DNA of 64,000 nt from Ananas comosus (Eukaryota; Streptophyta; Magnoliopsida; Poales; Bromeliaceae), in assembly GCF_001540865.1 (NCBI RefSeq), contig NC_033623.1, positions 1,056,774 through 1,120,773 on the forward strand, given 5' to 3'. This document shows, piece by piece, positions 23,701 through 35,924 of this stretch (positions within the stretch are counted from its first letter, which is position 1; each line of letters starts with the position of its first letter). The translations under genes were made by a program, and so were the position numbers. The notes below the pieces were generated by a model. That model saw nothing but the letters and a program-made list of their open reading frames with translations, searched no databases and was not told the DNA's origin.

Positions 23701-26700
23701 AGTCATCTAATTTGCAAAAATAGTTGATCAGTCAGTTGTAGTCCAGCAGCCATAGATGCTTCTTCCTCAGAGCTAACAAATTAATCCGGCTCTGATACAG
23801 TTGTTGGGATTATACATCTTTTTAACTTCTGACCTACCTCTTTAGGTGATCTGAAGAATTCTCCAAGGAGATGCTTGGAAGCAGGAGAGAACATAGTGGG
23901 AAGAAAAACAAAGAAAATGATGTTGGCTAGGAAACCTTGCTCTTCAGTTTCTATTTTAGAACGATTATAAAGTGCCCTACGTGTAGGGGAAGGTTGCTAA
24001 ATAAGGATAAAATCCCCAGCGGGTGTTCTAATCTCTATCCTAACTCAAAATTTTATGATCTATACTTTCCTTCTATGGAAATTGAGTTTTTCATGTTATG
24101 TCTAACTTCAGCGAGAGGAAAACATTAATTTTGACTATTGGTTTTCTGCAGTTTTTCTAGATAAAAAGTTATTACAGCAAATGACAGTAAAAAAAGGAGA
24201 AAGCCGCTTAGGGAAGGGTCAACCTTCAGACCTTTCTCCCTTTGGCGGAAAAACGTACTAGGCTGCAAAGAAATCTTCAAGTGAGGTATCCTATTCACTC
24301 GGTGATAGGAACTCGGTTGAATATGGTCCGATAGATGGCGTGATGTGACCTTGTTACTCGCAAGCTATCTGGACATATACGCCCATGTTTCACGCAAAGA
24401 AATAAGGGTTAGGGATTGTTTTTCGCAGAATCGTTGGTATTGGAATATTATAAACTTAGTGGTGGTGAGGAAGCTGAGGTGCTAGAGAACTCATGAGTGC
24501 AACATTTCAGAAACTACGGCTCAAACTTCTAAATGACTAATGGCCGAAAGCTATAAAGTAGAGATGGACTAACTCGCAAACCTTCATGATGTGATCACTT
24601 TGTGCCATGCTCATAGATGGTGGTGTGACGAATTCCAATACTCTCTAGATCTGAAAACTAAAATTTCTGATGAAGGTGAAGATATTTACATGGTTGATCT
24701 TAAGGAAGAGAGTTCTGACGGCGGATAACTTGGTGAAAAAGGGTTTGGTGGGCGAACAATCTTGCGCATTATGTCACGAAGAACTGGACACTGTCGACCA
24801 CCTATTCGGTGACTGTGGATACAACAAGTCCATACTCCTTAGGATATTGCATGATGAGAAGCGAACCCAAAATTAACTTGTGTGCGACTTGTGGGAGGCA
24901 ACCAAAGAGATTAGGGATGGCCATAGGAGGAAGCAGGAATTAACTAAACTAGCAGGATCTTGGTAGGCTATTTGGAGTGAGAGAAACAATACCATCTTCC
25001 AACAAAGTAAAAAGTCGGTCTAGCAGGTCCTGAATGAATTATAGAACCTTTTAGAGTTCTGGTTTCAATGTTTGAAATGAAGGGTCCTGAGCGAATCAAG
25101 TCATAGGTCTCGTATTATAACTGAGGGTGGGTTGTGTTTCTTCCGCTTCTTCTTTCTCTCTCATTTTCTCCTTTTGCTTGTTTTTTCTCCTCCTCTGAGG
25201 CCATATTGCTTCACGTTTGTTGCTAAGTTCATTAACCTTATTGAATGAAGCAGGTAGTATGCTACTTTTATCTCACGCAAAAAAGAAAAAAAAAACTTTG
25301 ACGGTGAATTTGAGGGTTAAGCGACTTCTGAAATGGTGCTCAACTACCAGCCCTTTTGGATATTTAGAGCTTGGTCGGATGAAACAAGTCTTGAATTGCC
25401 TCAATCAGAGTCCCTATAAAGGAGATATGGCCTTCATAAGTAGTAGGTGTCATTTTGGGTCAATAGGCTTCGTTTTTTATCGAGTGGAGACAATTTTCCT
25501 AGACATCCGACTAAACCATTTTCCTAGACATCCGACTAAACCATTTGTGTAAACCCAACCTTATCTAGATTCTCTCAGATCACTAGGGATAAGTTTTTTT
25601 TCCTTTTCTTCTAATAGAAGAGTCTCCTACTTTAAAACCCCAATTACACAAAATATACAGCTATCAATTCTCATGCACCCAAACTCAGGACAAAGGTCCT
25701 TATTTACGCCCTATTTGGATGGTAGAATAAGTTACTTAGTGATATCCTATTTAGCATGAGGATTTTCTATTGTGATTGAAAGTTAGGAGTCAGATTAATT
25801 GTTTACAATGGAATAGCATATTCGGCCTTCAAGTTCATTTTTCGGAATAAAATAAATCACCTTGTTGGCAAAATATGCTATCCTACGTAATCATGGATGC
25901 CAAGGCCTTTCCAGGATCAAAAATCAAATTCCTACCTTCCAATCACACAAGAAACTTTCCATACCGAATAAGTTATCATCAGATAATTTATTCTGCAATC
26001 CAAACAAGGCCTTATGTCCACAACATTAATATTGTTGTTATTGATTGCTAATCTTAAATTAGAACTATTTGTTTGAAACCTATAAAACTAGAAAGTTGTT
26101 GAGTATAATCAGTCTGCGACATCCAGTTGACTACAACTTTCCATATGAATAATGGACTGATAGCGCCATTTAGCCGATAGATCATGTCATTCCCAGTCCT
26201 TGTAAGTAGGACAATCTTGGCCCTTCGGTGTTTGTAATAGTAAAGAGCAGTTTTAACAAGAAAATTTGATTTGTGGAGATATTCTCTAGGAACCAATAGC
26301 ACCCGCAGTCATGACGCTCCCCTCATGTAATAATTGCGAGGTTAGTCGCCTTTATGGGGTACATTGAGTATAAATCGTCCGAGTCGCTATGAATTCAACG
26401 AAAACCATTATTAGAAACTTTTACTATCTTACCATTTGCGACGCTATTGAGAATCATTTGATCCAGTGCATCAGAAAATCCCTTCCACTATATCTATAGG
26501 GATATCTATCTCCTTTTCTATCACCGGTATCTACAGAAGCCTCAATGTGCCATCTTTCGTCTACCGCCTAGGACTTTTTCACTTTGATTTCCGTTTAGTA
26601 GTAAGCAACGCCAGGCTTCTGGTGGCATTTCCAATTTGCCACCGAAGTGACATCTTTTACCCTTGGTAAGTTCTATAGAACTTTATGTTACTTCTCTAAT

Positions 26701-29700
26701 CTTGTAGGAAACTCGGTTTCTTGACGACAACAGAGATAAGTCAATATCAAAGACAATGATTTGGCATTTGATGTTTAGTGGCCTGATCACATGCTACGAC
26801 ATATTTTGTCTTCATGGATCAAGCAGATGTCACGAGTCCAAGAAGTTTTTTTTTGAAAAGTTAGAAGGCCAAAAGTAGATGCAAGTCTTGTAGACCATGG
26901 TGTGGATCAAGGGTTTTAGCCTCAGTTATTTGCAAGAAATCAATGGAATGTAAAGGAGAAGTGAACTAAGATCAGATAAGAAATCCTCACTATTCACATC
27001 AGTGTGTAAGGTTTCTTCTCACCAGAGTGTTTATTTAAACTGAGGCCCTGAAATAGAATCTCCCAAGATTTCGTAAACAAAGATTAAAACTGTTTTGCAT
27101 CTTAGTATGGAAATGGTCAAAAATAACTCAAAAGACATAATTTTTCCTTACATAGTAATAATACAATTCATATATAATTATTTCTGTATCTCTGCAACTA
27201 TGAGGTAATGCTTATTGATCGTGAACCTGGAGTAATGCGCGTTATGAGAAATATCCATAGAACCTTGGCTTCTAACATGATGTATGGTAACTTACATAAT
27301 AGCTTGTTTACGTATATGTGAAAGTTCAATGAGATGTCATAAAAGTTTAGATGTATAAAATTGGCGCTGATCGATCTGACTAAGGCTGATCTTAAAACCC
27401 CTGTTTTAGGGGTATTCCGCCTTATATAGAAAGATGCTAATTGTTTATAATGATAAATTGCTTGAAGTCTTTAATTATAATGCCATGCATGGAATCAAGG
27501 CCTTTGTATTTTGGAAGTGAACAAAAAATGGAAAGAGAATATAGTGTTTTTTTTTGTCCTTTTGAGAGGAAGGTAGCAAGCTACCCGTTTCGTTCATTAT
27601 TTTTTTAGAAATTAACTTAGCTAGAAATGTGAAGCAACTAGGCTTCAAAATTGAAATCTCGGGTACCAACCACCAAGCCCTTAGTTAACTGTGCTTGATA
27701 CAGTCGGTAAAAGAGAATATAGCCTGTCACTTTCTCTAAGTAAATGTATGTACTTGATGGATGATAGCTTAACATAAAATTAGCATAATATATTATTCCT
27801 ATATATCGATATACTGAAATCTATGTTTCTAGGTTACCTGATTTTATATTTTTTTTTTCATTTGTCTTAATATTTTTGCGTATGTTGAACTTGAAATTTT
27901 GATGAAGCTTATTTACTAAAAATTGAAACTGAACCAAATACTTGAATGCTTCCCTCTTTGTAAATGATTGCAAAGTTATCTTGCGCAGTAAATTAAAAAA
28001 GTAACTGAGATAGATGGGAAAAATTGAAAGCATCTATTGAGTAGTTATACAAATGCCAGATGATAACTTAAACAGTTTGTTGCTTAACCATGACATAGTA
28101 CATATTTATAGTATTGATATGATTATCACAAGCCTCTTGTATAGGTTTTCATTCGAAACTTTGTATGCGAAACTTAAAGACCTTTACCAAACATTGATGA
28201 TGACATAATCCTGCAATTTTCTAGATATCACAATCTTTTGTAGCTCTATTGATCTTCCAGTCGGCGAAATGAAAACTAACAATCAAAAAAGTATAAACTA
28301 CATGGGGCATAAAATTAATTAAGAAAATCATCTAATTTAAATTCTCCTACTTCATGCGGTGAGAAATTCTTCTAGGCCTCTATTCTAGGCCTCTAAGTAC
28401 TTTCTTAGTCAAACTAATCCAAAATTGTGCTGGAAAATCAGATTAGTATTGCATAATTAACTTAACTATCTAGTAAATGGTTTGATGTTTTTACAATTTC
28501 AACTTTTGCAGATCTTTACAAGTCCGACAGCAAGTTCTACTTTCGGTGTTGTTTTCTTCATCTCTAGTCTGGTTACATCTGTAAATCGGAATCTTGGTCA
28601 GCAAGTGGTTTTACATAATTTATTTCGCATTGACCTACCTGTTTCGATTCATCACCTTATAGTGAAAGCTCTAGCCACCATTCCAGCTCTGTTGTTCCTA
28701 CGCAGTATTGGTTCAGCGAATATCTACCCTTTGCTTCTTTTCTTTCAAGTCATTGTAGCTATTCTGCTGCCACCATCAATTCTTCCTCTTTTGCGTATTT
28801 CGTCGTCAAAATCTCTGATGGGTGTGTTCAAAAGCTCAATGCTTTTAGAAATTCTCCTTTGGCTTGCATTACTTGTCATTGTTGCAACAAATATCATATT
28901 TATCGTGGCATTGTTGCTCGGAGATAGCTGCTGGTTTTCTGAACTGTCGGGATTCCTCTATGTTACTGTTCTTCTTCTCGCTTTGACATCATTGGGCTTT
29001 ACAATTTATTTGGCCTTCGAACCATTAGCATCAACAAAAATTAGACCAGAAATGCAGATTCTCAAGTGGGCCACGCAAAATGATCAATTTGATCTGCCCA
29101 AGAGTAACGAAGAGAAGTTCGTGGATAATAAGAATGCATTATATCATGATCAAGCTTTCGCAGAACAAAGAAAGGCCGAGAATTCCCTGGAGATTGAATC
29201 TGGTGGACCAGTTCTTCTGTCTAATCTTGATCAAGTTAATACAGTTACTGGTTCTGAATTTGATGTTAAGGAATGGAGAGATGAGCCTTTTGTTGGGGAT
29301 TTTGTTAATGAGATTGCTCGGCAAAGTGACGAATTCAAAGCCCCAAGCGAGAGGAATGAGGAACTAGAAGTGTTTGTGCGTGACAAGAAGGCTGAAGACA
29401 CCAGAGACATTTTCAAACCTTTTAGCATTCCAATTATTTCACCTTTCGGCGTGAATCAATCTTCAAATAATGCGAGAATAAAAGGTAACATTTCTGGTGT
29501 TGTTGAGAGCAAAAGTACAGCGGCAACTGGACTTAGTCGTTCTGGGCGACGCAACTTGGCGGCCATTCTTGACGAATTCTGGGCGCACATTTTTGATTTA
29601 CATGGGAATCTAACAGAGAAAGCAAAGATCATAAGAGCAGATCTTCTACTTGGATTGGATATAAAAGTACTCTCTGCAGGAAAAGAAGCTTCTCAGAAGA

Positions 29701-31077
29701 ATTTAGACTCTGGAACTCCTAATATCGACAAATCTTCTGTTACTGAATCTACCGGGCCTTATAATGATTCTTCTTTGGTTGTAGTTAACGTCCCCTTGGG
29801 CTATACGAGGAACATCCCTACATCGCCTGCTGTTGCCAAGCTGAAAAAGTTAATCAGGCTTTCTTTTCTCAATGGACGAGGTGACCAATCTGAAGAAGAA
29901 TTGTCAGAAAAGATTCTGTCTCTGGATAAGTTGGCACATGAACAAGCAAAGAATCAAAATATCCCCGTCGTAAAATCGGGAGGTTTTTACTCGTTAGAAT
30001 CAAAACTAAATGAGAACTTTTTGTCTGAGCCAATCAGCCCGATAGTGGACTCGCAACCTTTCTGGGCTACTCAACCGTTGGAAGGAATATTCAGCACGAC
30101 GATTTTAGCCAGAAAGGGAGAGAGGCCCGGCGAATTCAAAAGAGCTTTCACTCCAAAGGTTACGTTTCCGTTTAGAGAAGCGGAAGGCTTGGTTTTATTC
30201 TCTCTCCGTGTTTGCTTCGGCAAGCTTTTGAATTTGGACGGTTCTGATTGGTTGTTCGCTCAAAAAGGAGGTTATGATGAGGAGCTAATAGACTCAGTGG
30301 CCGCGGCAGAGGGATTTCAACCAGGAATGGACAAGGCTTGGAAGGGCACTGAGGACGAAGTCGTGAATCTCTGGTTGTCAATTCCTAATTGTGGCGACAA
30401 ATGTGTTTGGCAATCTCACCTCGTTGTTAGCTTTGGAATATGGTGTATTCACCGTATATTGGAATTGCTTATCGTGGAGAACCGGCCTGAGTTCTGGGGA
30501 AAGTACACCTATGTTCTTAACCGGCTTCAGGTAAAGCGAATATTGAACCGCCGCATGCATTTAAATTTCGAGTAGCGTTCTATTTTGCTCTTTGAAGGAG
30601 CACTAACAGCTTTTTCTCAACAAAAATGTTCCAATAAGTTGCTGCTGCAGCAGAAGCAAAGTTCAAATTGAAACTACTGATCTTTTACTTATCTTATGAC
30701 CGTTCGCTGTTTCGCTACTTCCTGAAATAGAGAAGTTATTTCAGAAGTCTAACTAAATAGGCACGTAAACATTGCATACTAACTATTTACGTCGGATGTA
30801 GGGCATACTTGATCCCGCATTCTTAAAGCCTCGCATGTTCCTCGCCCCGTGCCATTGCCTCAACCGCGCAGAAATGAATGTAAGTTGGACTGAATCTACT
30901 GGCGCAAACTTTGTTCTGCAAATGCTTAAGGACGTCGAAAGTGCTATATCGGGCCGTCGAGGCCGAGCTGGGACTGCAGCAGGAGATGTTGCATTCCCGA
31001 AGGGCAAGGAGAATGTGGCGTCGGTCGTCAAGCGCTACAAGCGCCGGCTTTCCAAGAAGCCATCTGGTGCAAATTAG
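20785..31077 (+). CDS. EIN2: EIN2-like ethylene signalling protein
   Basis: EIN2 is the endoplasmic-reticulum Nramp-like protein that relays ethylene signals; its C-terminal part is cleaved and moves to nucleus and P-bodies. Seven exons join in frame: 20785-21003, 21230-21316, 21402-21512, 21598-21807, 22420-22605, 28512-30530 and 30802-31077 (1035 residues). Visible: [16 protein letters not shown] (Nramp start, about 24-39), many membrane segments to about 455, then a hydrophilic C-terminal region with [12 protein letters not shown] (about 617), [63 protein letters not shown] and the nuclear-localisation motif KRYKRRL (about 1020-1026). It is about 250 residues shorter than typical EIN2 (near 1280-1290), the loss being in the central C-terminal region; the membrane part is also diverged. 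It may be an EIN2 paralogue rather than the main copy. A sixth-exon frame running past the donor at 30531 is an intron read-through. Confidence 0.92.
23046..23180 (+). mobile_element. tRNA-derived SINE copy
   Basis: AAGGCTTGATGGTTGGTACCCGAGG, TTCGAAGCCTACTTGCATCAT, TAGCTAAATTCATT and the 3' end GCAGGTAGCAAGCTACCTTTCTC match the pair at 1908-2160. Confidence 0.6.
24180..25285 (+). pseudogene. Degenerate LINE remnant (reverse transcriptase C-terminal zf-RVT)
   Basis: A 68-residue open stretch at 24670-24876 contains [13 protein letters not shown] context ([20 protein letters not shown]) and [18 protein letters not shown], the CxxC...HLFxxC zinc-binding pattern at the C-terminal end of plant non-LTR retrotransposon reverse transcriptase. 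Downstream, across stop codons, [13 protein letters not shown] (about 24967-25010) is the usual end of that frame. Many stops and shifts show it is dead. The tail after it (25205-25285: GCTTCACGTTTGTTGCTAAG, GAAGCAGGTAGTATGCTAC) resembles the 3' end of the SINE copies in this window. Host: intron of the EIN2-like gene, same strand. Confidence 0.75.
25707..26011. mobile_element. Tourist-like (PIF/Harbinger) MITE
   Basis: Terminal inverted repeats CGCCCTATTTGGAT and the inverse GGCCTTGTTTGGAT (11 of 14 alike), with TTA direct duplications at 25704-25706 and 26012-26014, the target preferred by PIF/Harbinger elements. Subterminal AGAATAAGTTACTTAGTGATA mirrors TATCATCAGATAATTTATTCT. 305 bp, no coding capacity, inside the EIN2-like intron. 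Confidence 0.75.
27562..27700 (-). mobile_element. tRNA-derived SINE copy, minus strand
   Basis: GGTAGCAAGCTACCCGTTTCGTTCATT, AACTTAGCTAGAAATGTGAAGCAACTAGG and TCTCGGGTACCAACCACCAAGCCC are the inverse of the SINE at 2056-2160. Confidence 0.6.
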
Positions 31078-31130
31078 AAGCTGTTTTTTTCGAATCTCGA
31101 AATAATTCTCCATAGTTTGGAGTAACTGAG

Positions 31131-31136
31131 AATAAA
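31131..31136 (+). terminator. Candidate poly(A) signal of EIN2-like gene
   Basis: AATAAA 54 bases after the stop codon at 31075-31077, in T-rich context suitable for plant 3' end formation. Confidence 0.45.
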
Positions 31137-31330
31137 GTTTGGTGTTTCTCATCATGGATTGAAATTGAGGAACATGACTTGCTCTGGTTGTTCATTAATG
31201 CCAATTAATGAGTTGTGCTTTCATGGTGGTTTTGCTTTTAATTCATGATGGTTGCTTCGATGTCGATCGATGAACAACTACAAGCGAAAAAAATTCGTGT
31301 TTTACTGAAACAATGTAACCTCTAAACTAA

Positions 31331-31429
31331 GGTTTTAAGTGCCCGTAGGCACAGGCCGTATCCACCATGCTGTACCGTGCCGGCAAGTTTCCGGCACGAG
31401 CTTGTGCCACGGCACTTAAATCCTTATTC
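31331..31429. mobile_element. Short foldback MITE, family B
   Basis: Begins TAAGGTTTTAAGTGCCCGTAGGCAC and ends GTGCCACGGCACTTAAATCCTTA, giving about 20-bp imperfect inverted termini. The flanks CTCTAAAC and TTCTAAAC match at 7 of 8 bases and could be a target duplication. A longer relative lies at 37153-37478. Confidence 0.55.
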
Positions 31430-31949
31430 TAAACCCCCCTACTACAATTCTTTTGCAAATAGGTGCCTAAACTTTCAAATTTTGCAATTATATTCTTTAA
31501 AGTTTAGCCTTTCTCTTAATTAAAGTTATTAATTACCCAATCATTTTAATCGTATATATTGCATATAGATATATAAAGTTTTAGAACACAAACTTTTTTT
31601 GTAATCTAACATATAAAAAAGAATAAAATTAAAAATCTGATTCAATCTATTCTTTGCTCGTCATGACTTAAAAAGACCACCTGAGCAGAGTTTTTTTATT
31701 AATAGGCTTAAAAAATATTATAATTATTAAAGTAGTTCTTTAAAAAATTTATTTAGAAAACTAATCTTATGCGGTGAATGATTCATTTTTTTTAAATGAG
31801 ATAAATCATTCACCACTTGCTCAAATGTTAAAATTATTTTCACTATTTATTATTATACACTTTTTTGGAGGACGGGCGTAGAAAATATATAAATATGGTA
31901 ACAACAGTAAATCATTCACAATTCAAGTTTAGTTTTATAAATAAAAATT

Positions 31950-32340
31950 AGTAAACTTCAAATACCATCCATGTGGTTTCATACTTTTTCATTTTAGTAC
32001 CATATAATTTAAAGTGTATCACTTTAGTACCATATGATTCATTTTTTTTTCCTTTCTGTCAGCACCTTGGTTAACTCCCAATTAAATCATATACAAAGAA
32101 TTTCAGATACCCCACCTATAATTTATTGAATATTTACCTTAGCATCCTATAGTTTACCGAATTTTTCTTTTGTACCGTGTGGTTTTACCTTTATGATTGA
32201 TATAATGGAAAAATTAATAGAGAAGATAATAAAAAAAAAAAAAACAAAACCATAAGATACTATAAAGTGATATATTTTAAATTATAGAATACTGAAGTGA
32301 AAAAGCGTGAAAACAAAGTGGTGATATTTGAAGTTTTTTT
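31950..32340. mobile_element. Foldback MITE family A with 10-bp target duplication
   Basis: Arms AGTAAACTTCAAATACCATC and the inverse of GTGATATTTGAAGTTTTTTT bracket a centre with AATTAAATCATATACAAAG. An exact 10-bp direct repeat AATAAAAATT lies at 31940-31949 and 32341-32350. Duplications of 9-10 bp point to Mutator-like transposition. Same family as 4712-5083 and 43491-43831. Confidence 0.75.
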
Positions 32341-32518
32341 AATAAAAATTTTGAATAAATTTTTTTATAATTAAAAAATTTTGTCATGATAGTTGCTCAA
32401 TCCACCTAAACGATGCCACGCGGCACACATCATGTAGAGCATTTATATACCCACTCTTTAAAGTCAATATATAATAATAATAATAATAGTAGTAGTAAAA
32501 TACAAATCCCAAAATACT

Positions 32519-32552
32519 CTCTCTCTCTCTTTCTCTCTCTCTCTCTTTCTCG
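32519..32552 (+). promoter_or_regulatory. CT-rich leader (Y-patch-like) of microprotein gene
   Basis: A (CT)n/TTTCTC run about 200 bases ahead of the ATG at 32751, with ATTTATATACCC at about 32441-32452 as a possible TATA box. Pyrimidine patches are common at plant transcription starts. Confidence 0.35.
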
Positions 32553-32750
32553 GTGCTCTCCGAGGTTATCCTATATTTCTTATTCGAGAATAAAATAAAA
32601 AAAAAAAAGGTACGCTGTTTTAAACCCCAACTCAATTCTCTGTTTTCCTTATTAATTCCCTTTAATATTTGTGCAATTAATTCCCTTTTTATTATTTTTG
32701 GGGATAAAGTTATTCCCTGCTCTGTGGAGCAGTAATAAGGGGATATATCC

Positions 32751-32927
32751 ATGGGATTCGTGCTGGTGATATCCCTGCCGTTCCTTCTCCTGATCGCGAT
32801 CCTGGCCCTCGGTTGCTACTTGCTGGGCCGCGCCCGGGGCCGGGCCGAGTTGGGGGGCCCGCAGTTCTATGGGCCCCCGGCCCCAGCCCCGCCCCTCGCG
32901 GCCCAACCTCCGCCTCCGGAGAAGTAG
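32751..32927 (+). CDS. 58-residue single-pass membrane microprotein
   Basis: Single-exon frame starting MGFVLVISLPFLLLIAILAL followed by GCYLLGRARGRAELGGPQFY, then a Pro-rich tail ending PPPPEK and stop TAG. Residues about 3-24 are one hydrophobic helix; the following RARGR is a basic stop-transfer/cytosolic anchor, suggesting N-out, C-in topology. The frame is much more GC-rich than its surroundings and its third positions are G/C, as in monocot coding DNA. I recall short conserved plant proteins with an MGF(V/M)xVISLPL start and a GCYxLGRxxGR motif, all without assigned function, so I call it conserved but uncharacterised. No partner or pathway can be inferred. Confidence 0.72.
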   Translation: MGFVLVISLPFLLLIAILALGCYLLGRARGRAELGGPQFYGPPAPAPPLAAQPPPPEK

Positions 32928-35455
32928 CGGTGTTGCAGTGGCTAAAAGCACTTATTTTTAGTCTTTAAAAAGATCGAGAAGATCTAAAAGTACTTTCGGT
33001 TAGTAATACTTTTATATTTTTAAAAACTTTTTATATATATATATAAGCTATGACTTTGGCCACCGCGCAACCAAACTAGGCATTAGGAATTTTCGTTCCT
33101 GATGTGTCATGGACTTTTTCTTTTTCCGTGAAAAGATAGGTGTTCATAAATAAATGGAAGCGGTCTTAGTAATAATGTAAGAATTTGTATGGGATTGTCG
33201 ATGTATTGGTATATATTGTATGAAAAACTTTAATTGATTTATACATGTAGTCTGTAACGTTTGTTATAATATCTGATTAGATCTATATTCTCCCCGCCCG
33301 ACCCGGCTTCCGATATAAATCGGAGGCCCGTGCTAGCTGGCCTGTCCTTGCCCAGTCAATTTGGACTGGGCTTGGGCCGAGAATCGGGTCGGGTCGGGTC
33401 CGGTCGGGTCGGACTCAAATTGGCCAGAGGTTTAGTCAAGGTGATTTTTGGCCGAAGAAATTCTAGACACCGAAAGCAGAAGCTTCAATTTTTCATAGCT
33501 GTGAATGCGGAAATGTATAATTGTTTCTTTCTTATTTATTTCTTGTCGAAACAAACACCAAACGGTACGATTACAAATTAGCACAGTTAATTGCTTTAAT
33601 TTTGCACACAAATTAGTTGCAAAAAGGATTGCAAAATTTATAATTATTAACGAGTTCTTAAAATTTGGTGGTTGAAAAGCATTTTAATGTCTAGATTAAA
33701 TGGTTTCAATGAAACTTAAAACTTCGACCTTATCTTACCTCTCACTTAATAGGTACATGGGTTCATTAAAACTAGAATTTGATCTTTTTTTTGTGTCAAT
33801 AATTCACTATTACATACGAGATTTATCGAGTAATTTGATGCCTTTATTGGCCTTGAAATTAATACTAAGACCGTCAACGAGCCGAACACGAGTGAGCTCG
33901 GACTGGCTGGTGTTCGTTTGTTTATAAACAAGTCAAACATAAGCTGGCTCATAAACAATAAATTAAATTGTCAACCTTACTACTGGGTAAAAAGTTGGAA
34001 GAAAAATAAATAAATAAAAATCATAATCTAATAATTAAAATTTATAAAATATAGATCTCTTTACATACAACGGTGGATCTCCAGCTCATTTTGAATCGAA
34101 CATGAATTAACTTACGAACAGCGAGATGGATTGTCAATGCCATCGATTCATAGCTTGTAACAAAATAACTTTTCCTTAAGTTTGTCTTTAATTTATTTTC
34201 AACGAAAAAAAGCCTTACATTATGTTATTTTTCTCTCTCTCCCCCCTTTTTTTATATAAATTTTGTTGAGCATAGACACAAAAAAAAACAAAAAAAAAAA
34301 GCTAAGCTGGCACATCCATAGAGTCAACATTTTGGGTTATATTAACGAGTTTTGCATCAAGAAACGTGAAGCGTATGTTAACTCATGACCAGTGAAACTA
34401 CCTACCAATCTCTCCTTATATTATTATATAATGTGGATGTAACAGATATGCATGTGGGGTTCCCATGATACCACAACACCATCAAGGGTGGAGAGAGAGA
34501 GAGAGAGAGGTTGGTGGATCGTACAGTGTAGGTTATGCCACCTAACTAGCATCTTAGGATGCCACGTGGCATCCCTCTCTTTCTCTATCTAGAAATTCTT
34601 GCGTAGACCTGTTCCTCTCGATTGTCAGCAATAAACCTTCGAGTGATCAGCCATTTATGCCATCTCTGTCGCATGTTTGCTTATGTTCTTTTTATTTTTC
34701 TACTTTAAATTACAATTGTTGTAACTATTTCTACCTACATCATTTTTTATTTATAGTTAGTGTGGTACTAGGTCCAGTCCTAAGCCCTCTTTGTTTCAGA
34801 GACTTCGATTCGCATTCTATATCCCTATTTTATAACATATATTTTTATTTGTTAATTTTTATATTTTTCTCTTTTGTTATTTTTTCTATTAATGCATATA
34901 GTATGATTCGTCTGTTCTTCATAATACACATGAATAAAAATGTTAAGATTATCTTTTGGATTGTTTAGTATATCCGGTCTATCTTTTGGATGATCAACAA
35001 TCATCGATCTCTCTCGCATATTTGATAGATAGAGAGCAGCTAGTTGTTAGATAAACTTTAATACATTCTTTTTGTTAAAAACTGTACCGCCCCAATAGAT
35101 GTACGTCGGATAGAAAAAAAATTTTGATTGAAAATATAAGAGATTACGTGCCCTAATAATAGTAATTAAACTTAAGTATTTTGGGACAGTGATTTGAATC
35201 TAATGAGTTATTATTGCTAGCTAGTCTAGTCGTTACAAAAACACTAGTCAAATAATATTACACCGCATAACGCCACATACACCTTGCAATTAAGCCAGAC
35301 AATTTTTAAAAAAGAAGTTTAAATTTTAAAGGCTGAAAATTACTGAAAATCAGATGGTAATTAAACTAAGAAATGGAATAATAGTAGATTCATTAGCTGA
35401 TTCATGCTGGCATGGTGGACATGGCTCATTCTCTCTCTCTATATATATAGAGAGA

Positions 35456-35645
35456 GAGTTGAGCTAGAATATTCCCAAAAATATTGAATTTGTAGCCCTT
35501 AGATGGAGTGATGTAGGGGTAAGATGATAGTGGTTGGTGGAATAGTGTTTGATTTAAAGACTATTACTAGTTAAAGGGTAGATTTAAGAGTTACAAATCT
35601 AAAAGCACTAAGGGATTGGTATTTCTAAATGTATACTAGCTCAAT

Positions 35646-35646
<1 letters not shown>
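35456..35646. mobile_element. Microsatellite-embedded foldback element (short family)
   Basis: GAGTTGAGCTAGAATATTCC at the left and GTATACTAGCTCAATT at the right, placed between (TA)n(GA)n on the left and (TA)n on the right. The interior has AGATGGAGTGATGTAGGGGTAAGATGATAGTGG, shared with 35708 and 61563. The region 32930-35440 upstream shows no gene; it has a GC-rich run of CGGGT repeats at 33385-33415. Confidence 0.7.
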
Positions 35647-35707
<61 letters not shown>

Positions 35708-35712
<5 letters not shown>

Positions 35713-35924
35713 GAGCTAAAATACTTTTAAAAGTATCAAGAGAGTGGTGCTTTTGAGTTTTTAGCCATTGGATGGACAAATATAGAGTTGAGATGATGAT
35801 GGTAGATGGTGGTAGGTGAAATAATATTTGATCCAAGAGTTATTAGTAATGAAGGAGTAGATCCAAGAGCTAAAAACCTAGAACCACCAAGGAGTTAGTG
35901 CTTCTAATAGTATTCTAGCTCAAT

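Larger units (their letters stand above)
22606..28511 (+). other. 5.9-kb intron of EIN2-like gene
   Basis: Donor CAG|GTTATG, acceptor TTTTGCAG|ATC. It separates the exon ending LMDQ from the one starting IFTSPTASS. All other introns of this gene are below about 630 bp. It holds SINE copies, a degenerate LINE and a Tourist-like MITE (separate entries). The remainder (26015-27560 and 27700-28480) shows no gene or strong repeat. Confidence 0.88.
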
